From Carboxylicivirga sediminis (lineage in GTDB: Bacteria; Bacteroidota; Bacteroidia; Bacteroidales; Marinilabiliaceae): DNA of 64,000 nucleotides. Location of the stretch: the NCBI RefSeq assembly GCF_018156225.1, contig NZ_JAGTAR010000022.1, forward strand, positions 1 through 64,000, in the 5' to 3' direction. Numbering within the stretch: position 1 is the stretch's first letter; every line of letters starts with the position of its first letter. Below the pieces are notes generated by a model. It did not search any database, had not been told where the DNA came from, and worked only from the letters and a program-made list of their open reading frames with translations. Shown piece by piece: positions 17,841-25,606 of this stretch. A program made the translations under genes and the position numbers.

Positions 17841-17899
17841 CAAACATATAGTAGGCTTATGGTGGGGGTGTTGGAGATTAATTGTACCTGTAGGAGATT
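17841..17899 (-). promoter_or_regulatory. Candidate promoter/operator of the virion-like block
   Basis: On the minus strand TATGTTTG (17848-17841) matches the Bacteroidota TAnnTTTG element just before the 17832 start. Upstream, GGAGATT (plus strand) occurs at 17873-17879 and 17893-17899, exactly 20 bp apart, two helical turns, as expected of a dimer operator. No clear -33 TTG is seen, so the promoter call is weak. Confidence 0.35.
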
Positions 17900-17935
17900 G
17901 TAAGTATTTAATGGAACTTGTCAGAAAATGAGCAT

Positions 17936-17976
17936 AAAAAAACTCCCGGTTGAACTAAATCAGTCGGGAGTTTTTT
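17936..17976. terminator. Bidirectional intrinsic terminator
   Basis: The arms AAAAAACTCCCG and CGGGAGTTTTTT form a strong stem with a 16-nt loop and a run of T on both strands. It separates the metal island (upstream on the minus strand) from the virion-like block, so the latter needs its own promoter. Confidence 0.85.
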
Positions 17977-17993
17977 ATTTGTATCAAATCATT

Positions 17994-18135
17994 TTAATGA
18001 TGGTGACCGCTATGGTCTTCTTTCTTTTTAGCGGCTCTATCATATTTGCAGCATCCGGGTAATGAGTTGTACGTTTCATCTTTTGCTTTATGCATTTCAG
18101 TATCATGCCCGGCCTATGCTATCGCCTTATGAACT
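17994..18135 (-). pseudogene. HMA-domain protein relic with two in-frame stops
   Basis: The minus strand still reads as the C-terminal half of the small HMA proteins of this island: VHKAIA, AGHDTEMHKAKDETYNSLPG, then CCKYDR and a His-rich end DHSGHHH. TAG interrupts the codon after HKAIA and TAA the codon before VHKAI, where intact copies have Lys and Gln. The N-terminal GNCxMC part is missing. It is closest to the gene at 24779. A decayed duplicate lying exactly at the edge of the metal island. Confidence 0.85.
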
Positions 18136-18155
18136 TAATTAATATCAATTTTGAA

Positions 18156-18623
18156 TCACAACACTTCCAAAACTGATTTAAATATATCAGTTACATCTTT
18201 GGCAGAGGTAGCCAATTGATCATTATTAAATTCCTCCATAAATGCATTGGGATTAATAAAAACCACCTCAATAGTATTGAAATCTATTTCCTTTATAAGC
18301 ACTTTGCATGGGATAAAAACCCCAATATTCTCTTCCTCTAGGATGTTCTGATAAGCTATTGATGCATTACATGTTCCCAAAATTCTATAAGGTTTCATAA
18401 CAACATCATCTTGGTTATTCATTATTCTCGTATGTAAATCAAGCTCTGTAACCACACTGAATCCACTCTCCTCAAGTAACCTAGTAACCTGCTTTGTAAC
18501 CTCTTCAAAATTCCCTCTAGTTATTTTGTTAATAAAATAGTTCTTTTTCTTGTCATATCGTTCACAAGAAATAGTCAAAACAAATAATATAACAATTGCG
18601 CTTATTTTAATAAAATACTTCAT
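18156..18623 (-). CDS. DUF302-family lipoprotein
   Basis: 155 residues. A lipobox-like LTISC at the end of the signal segment (around residue 20) predicts a lipoprotein. The rest is a DUF302 domain: PYRILGTCNASIAYQNIL followed by IGVFIPCKVLI, the two blocks conserved in the family, including two cysteines. DUF302 proteins occur in metal and sulfur stress loci but have no firmly known reaction. A paralogue without the lipobox lies at 26894, and both copies follow a Met/His-rich lipoprotein gene, which points to duplication of a two-gene unit. Confidence 0.75.
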   Translation of the reverse strand: MKYFIKISAIVILFVLTISCERYDKKKNYFINKITRGNFEEVTKQVTRLLEESGFSVVTELDLHTRIMNNQDDVVMKPYRILGTCNASIAYQNILEEENIGVFIPCKVLIKEIDFNTIEVVFINPNAFMEEFNNDQLATSAKDVTDIFKSVLEVL

Positions 18624-18888
18624 TACATCAATCTTTTTAAAAATACAACTTTAATGAATCAACCAAAGGAAAATTAATCCTTCTTAAAAGCTCAAGTATT
18701 GAAGACTTGGAAATTTGTTGGCTACCATATTCAAGAAAAATGCTTTGTTCATCCAAACAGAGACTTATAATCCCAGAACTATTTTTATTGCTTTGCAGAT
18801 TTCTTTTAATTTTTATTTGCTGATTGCATTTAAAGTCTTAGAGGTTTTAATAATGTATGACTCATTTTTTATGCTCATAACTATAGAA

Positions 18889-19458
18889 TTACTTTCTAAA
18901 GCCATTAAAGCGATATGTAATATCCTCTTTCCTTATAATATATTCAAACGAATTAGTGTTCATATCAAAGCCGCCAAAATGCTCATCTCCTTCTGAGTGT
19001 TCATTATTCATATGATCTGTCCAGTTGGCATTACCATTCATCATTCCGCCACCAGAACCCATCATTCCGCCACCAGAACCAGAACCCATCATTTCACTTT
19101 CGTTTGTGCCACATCCCATTTCATGCCCATACATTTCTTCAAAAGCCTCACCATTCATACACACCATAACGCTGTCATGATTCTCATAGTAATTAAGCAT
19201 AAATGTGGTATCCATTTCTTCTCCATAGCAATGAACCTGAATTTCACCATTGCCCATATCTTTGACTTCGGCTACAGCATCGTGACCCTCATTATTACTA
19301 AGCGTTGTGCCTTTTAAAGAATTTACATTTGTTAATGTACCTACATAGGTTCCTTCAATAGAAGCACCAGTTGTTTCAGGATTTATGTCTGACATTTCAC
19401 ATGACACAACAAAAGATACTAAAGTTATCAAGCTTATTGCAAATTTCACTTTTTTCAT
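18889..19458 (-). CDS. Met/His/Cys-rich lipoprotein, likely metal-binding
   Basis: 189 residues. The signal peptide ends in a lipobox, VSFVVSC. The mature part has a small beta domain (GTYVGTLTNVNSLKG, DMGNGEIQVHCYGEEM), then a segment very rich in Met, Gly, His (GHEMGC, GGGMMGSGGGMM, NNEHSEGDEHFGG), typical of copper/silver-binding periplasmic proteins. A paralogue lies at 27329. A predicted ECF-type promoter (19508-19535) sits about 50 bp upstream and matches the one before the sigma gene, so it is probably a member of that regulon. Confidence 0.7.
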   Translation of the reverse strand: MKKVKFAISLITLVSFVVSCEMSDINPETTGASIEGTYVGTLTNVNSLKGTTLSNNEGHDAVAEVKDMGNGEIQVHCYGEEMDTTFMLNYYENHDSVMVCMNGEAFEEMYGHEMGCGTNESEMMGSGSGGGMMGSGGGMMNGNANWTDHMNNEHSEGDEHFGGFDMNTNSFEYIIRKEDITYRFNGFRK

Positions 19459-19507
19459 TTTTTCTTACTTTAAATTATCAATTACTCATTTATTTGTTTT
19501 GTATGTG

Positions 19508-19535
19508 TACCGTAAAAGGGCAATTTTACCCTACC
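19508..19535 (-). promoter_or_regulatory. Predicted ECF-sigma promoter, copy 1
   Basis: On the minus strand GGTAGGGTAAAATTGCC is followed by a short spacer and TTACGGTA. 25 of 28 positions match the element before the ECF sigma gene at 23627-23654. The shared parts have the size and spacing of -35 and -10 boxes, and the lipoprotein start is about 50 bp downstream. Confidence 0.75.
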
Positions 19536-19604
19536 TCAATTTTCTAAAAAAAATCAAAAACTTTATACTCAATTGAAATACAAAGAAATACTACAACAAT
19601 AACA

Positions 19605-22091
19605 TTAGATTGTTATATTAATAAAAACAAATGGAGAGAAGGGTACTGCATTATAGTAGACATTAACAGAACTCATGTTGTCAGTTGGTATTTGGGTAAC
19701 ATCAGTAATCCTTACATTACTGTAATTGAATATGTTTAGTATCGATATTCCGCATTGAACATGAAGTTTTCCAGGGGTGAACTTATATTTAGCCATAATA
19801 TCAGCTCGCTTATAAGGAAATGGCTTGCTGTTTCGATTTTCATTTTGCATAAAACCAGAACCGTAAACATAATTTGCCGATAAAATAAAAGGGTGAAGAT
19901 TCAGAATTCCTGAAAACTTTAGTTCATGCTCCTGATGGTGTGGAGCATCCTGAAACTCATTTGTGGAAAAGTATGGAAACCACTCCCTGACTTGTGACAG
20001 AGTATAAGCTACCCAGAAAGAATTGCCTTTGTATTCTTGCTTAATTTTAAAATCTAAGCCTTTTGCTTTTGCTTTTCCTGTATATACTGTTAGGCTCGTG
20101 TTCTTTCTCAAAATCCTTGTCAGGTTATCTGTTTCTTTGTTGAAAGCTTCAATATTAACACTAAAACCATCTTTAATATAACCTGCTCCAAGTGCAGCAT
20201 GCTTTGACGATAACACCGGAATGCTATGGTTATTACTTATCATCCATATATTGCTGAAATTATTATTCTCATCAATAATTGAATTTCTATGAACAAATTG
20301 ATTATATATCCCCCATGAAATATTTATTTTCCACTTATCGTTAGGATAAAAACCTGCATTTAATCTAGGTTGATTATAAGCTTTATGTTGATTTGAAAAA
20401 TAGTTAATTCGAAAACCCGGCGTGATTTCAAGCTTTTTGCCAAAGGAGAATTTGTTTTGTGCAAATACGGTGAGAATATCGGCATATTTTTCGCCGCTCA
20501 AAGTGTTCTGTATTGAATTGCTGGTGCTTAGTAATGTAGAAGCCGAATTTCTTGAAATTCCACCACCAAATTCTAATTCATGTTTTCCAAGTAATAGTAA
20601 TCTGTTTTTTAATGTGAGTTTGAACTCACCCACATAGTTATTCAATGTATTGTTTCTACTATGATTATTACCATGCATTAAAAAAGTTGAACTACTTTGC
20701 TTGTCGGTAAGTTTTGTGTCTAAAAAGGAGTACGCAATTCCAATTTTTGAACTTCCTTTTCCATGCCAATTTTTATTGTAAGAGCCACTAATTCCAGATT
20801 GGGAATAATATTCATCAACATTTTGAGATATTATACTATTCATGTGGTTTTGATCAACCGAGTAAGAAAATTTGTCTTGACCCAGATAGCTGCTTACAAA
20901 ATAAGAATCACCATTTTCTGTAATACCGGATATTTTAAAATTCCCATCTCTAAATAGATAATTGGGATTAACCGGCACCCCATTATTCATCTGCATGCCC
21001 GTTGAAGGTTCTTTTAGCTTTAGATCACTATCTAAGTATAGGTTGTAATATGTTTGACGATAAGCAGCAATAACTGATATTTTTTGACTTAAGGGAACTT
21101 CTGCAACTAAATTTACTGTTGAATTATTCAGGTTTAATTTTGCTGAGAATTGAGATTTACTGCCATCGTATCCAGTAATATCAACAATGCCTCCGACTCG
21201 TTCACCTTGACTTGCGTCGAAAGCGCCTTTGTGAATCCTTATATCCTTGGCTAAATATGGGTTTACTGCACTAATGTTATCGCTATAGCTTTTAAGTCCA
21301 AAAAGAGTTATGCCATCAAATAAAACAGAACTTTGACCTGAATAACTTCCCCAAATAACCAGATTGTTCGACTGCTCCCCGGATGCTAATATACCAGGCT
21401 GTAAACGCAATACGGAGAAGACCGAGTTATCGCCGCTACCCGGAATGGAAAGTGCTGATTTATGATTGATTCGCAATAGTCCGGCCTTATTCCCTGATTC
21501 ATCATAGAAAATCTTTGAATATGCTGATACCACCACCTCGTTAATCTCAATATCCTTTGGCATTAATCTAATCCGGTGGTTTAAACCGGCTTTCAGAACT
21601 GTATCTGCTATATGATACCCCACATATGATATTCTTATACTGAAGATGCTATCGGTGGATGATTTAAAGTTAAACTTACCATACTCACCGGTGAGTAAAT
21701 TTATTGAGTTAATGTTGACATGACTGTATGGTAAGCTTTCATTGTTAGTGTTATCAATTATGGTACCAGATAGCAAGTATTCCTTTTTGAGCACAAATTC
21801 TTCATCCTTGGTTATGAATATGTAACCCTTAGTTGTTTTTTTCCACATTACCGGTGTGGAAGCTAATAAAGAATTAAAAGCTTCTTCTATAGAATTAAAC
21901 TCTTCATCAATTGTAACACTATATTTAGAAAGCTCCGTATCGTTAAACGAAAGATTAAAATTATAATCATCTCGTATCTGGATTAATACAAGATTTAAAG
22001 GCTCATTTTGAGCTTGCACAATGATCTGCTGCGACATTACTGTACTATATGTCGCAACCAGTATAATTATTGCAAGAATATTTTTTTTCAG
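19605..22091 (-). CDS. FecA-type TonB-dependent receptor with STN domain
   Basis: From the ATG at 22037 it is 810 residues. An STN (secretin/TonB N-terminal) domain is followed by a carboxypeptidase-regulatory-like domain (LLSGTIIDNTNNESLPYSHV), a plug (SIPGSGDNSVFSVLRLQPGI, GERVGGIVDITGYDG) and a 22-strand-type barrel ending in NITI. STN receptors signal to a FecR-type anti-sigma, and both partners are directly upstream. The ATG-derived form lacks a signal peptide. The same frame upstream encodes KKNILAIIILVATYSTVMS, a good signal peptide, but without an ATG; a CTG at 22091 is the likeliest start. It is either an unusual start or a lost one. Confidence 0.8.
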   Translation of the reverse strand: MKKNILAIIILVATYSTVMSQQIIVQAQNEPLNLVLIQIRDDYNFNLSFNDTELSKYSVTIDEEFNSIEEAFNSLLASTPVMWKKTTKGYIFITKDEEFVLKKEYLLSGTIIDNTNNESLPYSHVNINSINLLTGEYGKFNFKSSTDSIFSIRISYVGYHIADTVLKAGLNHRIRLMPKDIEINEVVVSAYSKIFYDESGNKAGLLRINHKSALSIPGSGDNSVFSVLRLQPGILASGEQSNNLVIWGSYSGQSSVLFDGITLFGLKSYSDNISAVNPYLAKDIRIHKGAFDASQGERVGGIVDITGYDGSKSQFSAKLNLNNSTVNLVAEVPLSQKISVIAAYRQTYYNLYLDSDLKLKEPSTGMQMNNGVPVNPNYLFRDGNFKISGITENGDSYFVSSYLGQDKFSYSVDQNHMNSIISQNVDEYYSQSGISGSYNKNWHGKGSSKIGIAYSFLDTKLTDKQSSSTFLMHGNNHSRNNTLNNYVGEFKLTLKNRLLLLGKHELEFGGGISRNSASTLLSTSNSIQNTLSGEKYADILTVFAQNKFSFGKKLEITPGFRINYFSNQHKAYNQPRLNAGFYPNDKWKINISWGIYNQFVHRNSIIDENNNFSNIWMISNNHSIPVLSSKHAALGAGYIKDGFSVNIEAFNKETDNLTRILRKNTSLTVYTGKAKAKGLDFKIKQEYKGNSFWVAYTLSQVREWFPYFSTNEFQDAPHHQEHELKFSGILNLHPFILSANYVYGSGFMQNENRNSKPFPYKRADIMAKYKFTPGKLHVQCGISILNIFNYSNVRITDVTQIPTDNMSSVNVYYNAVPFSPFVFINITI

Positions 22092-22144
22092 AATTTCAAT
22101 TTTTACTTTGTTTTTCTAATGCCAGGAGTGGCCATTTTCTCTCA

Positions 22145-23014
22145 TTAATCCTTTCTGATAATTGTATATGTATTGTTTTTAGATCTAATCCAATCAACGT
22201 CAAATGGTTGACAGATATATGTTAATATTTCTTCAATATCATCAGTTAATTTCATAGCACCTGTGTAATCCAGATCTGAGTGATTCCGAAAAATAATTTT
22301 TACATTAAATTGCCTTTCAATTTCATCAAAAACCTTAGACAAAGGCACTGATGTAAATATCAGTTTCCCTTCCATCCAGGCAGTACTATTTTTATTTTTT
22401 ACCTGATTCAAAACATTAAGCTTTCCAGTACTTTTCAAAATTGCTTTTTGACTGGGTTGCAATAATATTTCATCATTTGTTTCATGAGCCTTTACTTTAA
22501 CCTTGCCAGTTATACAGGTTACTTCGTAGCTGTTTTCTCGTGAATAAATATTAAAGCTTGTTCCTAATACTTCAGTTGACCCTAAATCTGAGAGTACTTT
22601 AAATTTTTCACCTTTCTGTACTTCAAAAAACGCCTCACCATTGAGTTTTACCTGTCTGTTTATCATCCACAAATAAGGCTTGTAAGTTGCATTACTCTGT
22701 GCATTAAGCGTCATTTTTGAACCATCGGGTAACTCAATGATTTTGTGTTGCATAGCTAAGGTTGAAACAGTCTTAGTATGTGTGCCAATTAGAATAGAAA
22801 CAGAGAAAATAACAACAATACTTGCAGCAGCTACCCATTTTACATAAAAGTTAGGCATATTAAGCCTCACAATCTTTCTTTTTTGCAATTTTTTTTGGGT
22901 CTCAAGCCAAACCTCATCTTCTGATTTTTTCCAGGCTATATGCAACATGGAAATCAATTCTGATTCTTTATTTTCCATATTATTATCGCTTGTATTGAAC
23001 GTATCCGAATCCAT
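22145..23014 (-). CDS. FecR-type anti-sigma factor
   Basis: 289 residues. A cytoplasmic N-terminal segment (about 1-60) contains the anti-sigma part, followed by one membrane helix (VKWVAAASIVVIFSVSILIG). The periplasmic FecR domain shows the usual IIELPDGSKMTLNAQSNATY, LNGEAFFEVQKGEKFKV and LGTSFNIYSRENSYEVTCIT blocks, then a DUF4974-like end (VPLSKVFDEIERQFNVKIIF). It lies 10 bp downstream of the sigma gene and 107 bp before the receptor. It should hold the sigma factor until the receptor signals. Confidence 0.9.
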   Translation of the reverse strand: MDSDTFNTSDNNMENKESELISMLHIAWKKSEDEVWLETQKKLQKRKIVRLNMPNFYVKWVAAASIVVIFSVSILIGTHTKTVSTLAMQHKIIELPDGSKMTLNAQSNATYKPYLWMINRQVKLNGEAFFEVQKGEKFKVLSDLGSTEVLGTSFNIYSRENSYEVTCITGKVKVKAHETNDEILLQPSQKAILKSTGKLNVLNQVKNKNSTAWMEGKLIFTSVPLSKVFDEIERQFNVKIIFRNHSDLDYTGAMKLTDDIEEILTYICQPFDVDWIRSKNNTYTIIRKD

Positions 23015-23024
23015 TGTTTCAACT

Positions 23025-23567
23025 TTAAATAACTGATAAAAATTTTAGACTATATACTAGAACTGATATCATTATAGAATATATTGTCTTTCCAAATTCT
23101 TTAATAATTACAAGAGCTCCAGACATTCTCTTTTCTACAGCCTTTATGCTAATGTTTAGCTTTTCAGCTATTTCTCTGTTTTTTAACCCATCCATACGGC
23201 TCATCAGAAAAACAACGCGTTGACTATCTGTCATATCAGCAAGTTTCTTTTCAAAATCAGCCTTTAACTCCTTAAATTGCAGCTCTTTTTCGGGATTTTG
23301 CCCATTAAAATCGAAACTGATGTTATTTATATAATTCATTTGGGCGTTATTTTCTCTGAACCTATCCACAAGCAAATCATTAGCAATCTTATAAGCAAAA
23401 CCTACGGTTCTTTTACCTTCAAGCTTTACGTTTCTTTCCCAGATTCTTAACATTGACTCTTGGGCAATATCTGTTGATAACTCTTTATCATTTGAACGAT
23501 AAAACAAGTATCTACGGATACTTTCAAAATTATCATGAAAAAATGTTTCAAATTCACTTTCAGTCAA
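23025..23567 (-). CDS. ECF RNA polymerase sigma factor
   Basis: 180 residues. Region 2 (RRYLFYRSNDKELSTDIAQE, LRIWER, FAYKIANDLLVDRFR) and region 4 (DSQRVVFLMSRMDGLKNREI, AEKLNISIKAVEKRMSGAL) are both clear. A hydrophobic C-terminal tail (YSIMISVLVYSLKFLSVI) is unusual for a soluble sigma factor and may contact the membrane or FecR. It heads a sigma/anti-sigma/receptor operon and is preceded by a copy of the promoter element also found before the lipoprotein gene at 19458, suggesting autoregulation. Confidence 0.9.
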   Translation of the reverse strand: MTESEFETFFHDNFESIRRYLFYRSNDKELSTDIAQESMLRIWERNVKLEGKRTVGFAYKIANDLLVDRFRENNAQMNYINNISFDFNGQNPEKELQFKELKADFEKKLADMTDSQRVVFLMSRMDGLKNREIAEKLNISIKAVEKRMSGALVIIKEFGKTIYSIMISVLVYSLKFLSVI

Positions 23568-23626
23568 AACACTAAACTTTAATAATGTGAATATAAACTT
23601 CCATGTTTGTTTCTGTTTATTCCTTA

Positions 23627-23654
23627 TACCGTAATATGGCAGTTTTACCCTACC
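23627..23654 (-). promoter_or_regulatory. Predicted ECF-sigma promoter, copy 2 (autoregulatory)
   Basis: Minus strand: GGTAGGGTAAAACTGCC, short spacer, TTACGGTA, about 60 bp before the sigma start. It differs from the copy at 19508-19535 at three positions of 28, two in the spacer region. Confidence 0.75.
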
Positions 23655-23745
23655 ATGAATTTATTATTTTTTAAAATCAATAAATTATTTTGGTATACAG
23701 AACATATCAAACCTGGAATTAGATAATTAAACAATACTAAATACC

Positions 23746-24768
23746 TTATCCTACTTTAAACCCGATAACCAATACATCATCTGTTTGGGGTTCAGTACTC
23801 CTCCAGGATTCAAAGGTACGATCGAGTTCCAGCTTTTGTCTTATATAAGGTAACTCATGAATTTTTAATAAAAGCTTCCGGAATCTATGTGATTTGAATT
23901 TTCCCTTATCGTCATATCCAAATTGATCTTGAAAACCATCCGTAAAAATATAAAACATGGATGGTTCATTAACGGTGAGAATGTGCTTAGTAAAACCAGG
24001 GCTATTGAACCCATTATAACCTCCAATGGAAATCCTGTCACCTTTAATAATTTGAATCTGTTTGTTTTGTATATAAATCAAAGGATTCTTTGCCCCTGCG
24101 TATTCAATTCTTCTTGCTTTTTTATCAAAACAACACAAAGCAATATCCAGTCCATCCATGTTACCATTTTTATCCTGATGAAGTGTTTGTCTGAATAATA
24201 AATGAAGTTTGTTTAATACTAAATCGGGTGAATAAATTTTGAATTCCGTCACAATTTCATTTAGCAAATCATTGGCAATCATACTTAAAACTGCTCCCGG
24301 AACACCATGTCCGGTACAATCAATTGCTGCAAAAAAGTACTTTCCCTTAATTTTTCTAAACCAATATAAATCTCCGCCTATAATATCTTTAGGTTTGTGA
24401 AGTATAAAGCATTCCGGTAGGTATTGTTTTATTTCTTGTTCCTTAGTAAACATCGAATCTTGTATATGCCTGGCATATGTAATACTCGCTTCAAAACTCT
24501 GATTTTGTTCATTGATAATTTTCTGCTGCTCCTTCAATCGCACATTCTGATTTTGAAGCTTAATCCTGAAGACGCCACTAAGTATACCCAAAAAACACCC
24601 TAACAGTGTAAAATATAAGGACATCGAACTAAAAAAGTAATGCCCTATAGGGTGTTGAAGCACGTTTACTCCATGCTGTATCAGCATAGAAACAGGATGA
24701 AGAATGGAAAAACCAATCATACCACCTGCAGACAAATCGATAAGTATGTTTTTACCTAGCTTTTCCAT
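23746..24768 (-). CDS. Membrane-anchored SpoIIE/PP2C-type phosphatase
   Basis: 340 residues. The N-terminus has two membrane helices enclosing a short His-containing loop (GFSILHPVSMLIQ to LGCFLGILSGVF). A coiled coil (about 72-95) leads to a SpoIIE-type phosphatase domain: metal-binding Asp in IIGGDLYWF and AAIDCTGHGVPGA, and in the C-terminal YIFTDGFQDQFG and TDDVLVIGF blocks. Such proteins dephosphorylate anti-sigma-antagonist-like proteins or act as output phosphatases. It follows an HMA protein gene by 10 bp, so is co-transcribed with the metal genes. The N-terminal two-helix unit is shared with the protein at 28423. Confidence 0.85.
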   Translation of the reverse strand: MEKLGKNILIDLSAGGMIGFSILHPVSMLIQHGVNVLQHPIGHYFFSSMSLYFTLLGCFLGILSGVFRIKLQNQNVRLKEQQKIINEQNQSFEASITYARHIQDSMFTKEQEIKQYLPECFILHKPKDIIGGDLYWFRKIKGKYFFAAIDCTGHGVPGAVLSMIANDLLNEIVTEFKIYSPDLVLNKLHLLFRQTLHQDKNGNMDGLDIALCCFDKKARRIEYAGAKNPLIYIQNKQIQIIKGDRISIGGYNGFNSPGFTKHILTVNEPSMFYIFTDGFQDQFGYDDKGKFKSHRFRKLLLKIHELPYIRQKLELDRTFESWRSTEPQTDDVLVIGFKVG

Positions 24769-24778
24769 TCTAATTCAG

Positions 24779-25150
24779 TTAATGATTGTGACCACTATGG
24801 TCTACTTTTTTAACAGGAGCTCTGTCATATTGACAACAACCCGGTAATTTGTTATAGGTTTCATCTTTAGCTCTAATCATTTCTGTATCATGCCCAGCTT
24901 TTGCAATAGCCTTATGTACTTGTTTAATATCAGCTGTATGAGGATTATAAACAACTTTTATTTGCTTTGTTTTTTTATCCCAATCTGCCGATACAACACC
25001 ATCAATTGATTGTGCCGCTTTTTCTATTCGCTTTTCGCACATACCGCAGTTTCCGTAAACTTTAAAGCTCTTTGTCTCATTATGAGCCAATGCATTAAGT
25101 GTACCAAGCGTCGATATCAACGCGACTAATAAAAATACCTTTGCTTTCAT
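24779..25150 (-). CDS. Small periplasmic HMA-domain metal-binding protein
   Basis: 123 residues: signal peptide (cleavage after LNALA), HMA ferredoxin-like domain with GNCGMC as metal site, then a family extension AGHDTEM, YNKLPGCCQYDRA and a His-rich end DHSGHNH. The CC pair and His tail add possible ligands beyond the usual CxxC. It probably carries copper or a similar metal in the periplasm. Closest relatives in the window are at 25182, 25607, the three C-terminal domains of the protein at 29276, and the relic at 17994. Confidence 0.85.
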   Translation of the reverse strand: MKAKVFLLVALISTLGTLNALAHNETKSFKVYGNCGMCEKRIEKAAQSIDGVVSADWDKKTKQIKVVYNPHTADIKQVHKAIAKAGHDTEMIRAKDETYNKLPGCCQYDRAPVKKVDHSGHNH

Positions 25151-25181
25151 AATTTCATCTTTTTTACTTATACTTTAATCT

Positions 25182-25604
25182 TTATTTTTCACAACAGCCT
25201 CCGCTCTTTTTAGTACTCTGTGGCCTAGTGCAACCTGAGTGTCCTTCACCATGGTTATGACCTCCTGTTTTTTCGCTCTTCGCTCGCTCATACTGACAGC
25301 AACCATGCAATTTGGCGTAAACATCATCATCAGCTTTATGCATATCAGTATCATGTCCGGCTTTAGCAATAGCCATATGGATTTTATGGATATCTGTTTG
25401 TGCATCATCAAAAGACACGGTCATCATTTTGTCTTTTTGATTCCAATCTGCAGACTTAATACCTTTCACTTCTTTGGCTGCATTTTCAATGCGGTCTTCA
25501 CACATACCACAATTACCATAAACTTTAAATGTTTCATTTTTTTCTGCTGCCATTGTCAGACCAACGCTAAGCAGCATAGTAAATACTAAAATTTTTGTTT
25601 TCAT
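25182..25604 (-). CDS. Small periplasmic HMA-domain metal-binding protein
   Basis: 140 residues with signal peptide (LLSVGLTMAA), HMA domain with GNCGMCEDRIENAAKEV, the extension AGHDTDMHKADDDVYAKLHG followed by CCQYERA, and a long metal-ligand tail (GGHNHGEGHSGC, SGGCCEK). The tail adds many His and Cys residues that the paralogues lack. It lies 3 bp after the HMA gene upstream and 31 bp before the next, forming an HMA triplet in one operon. Confidence 0.85.
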   Translation of the reverse strand: MKTKILVFTMLLSVGLTMAAEKNETFKVYGNCGMCEDRIENAAKEVKGIKSADWNQKDKMMTVSFDDAQTDIHKIHMAIAKAGHDTDMHKADDDVYAKLHGCCQYERAKSEKTGGHNHGEGHSGCTRPQSTKKSGGCCEK

Positions 25605-25606
25605 AA

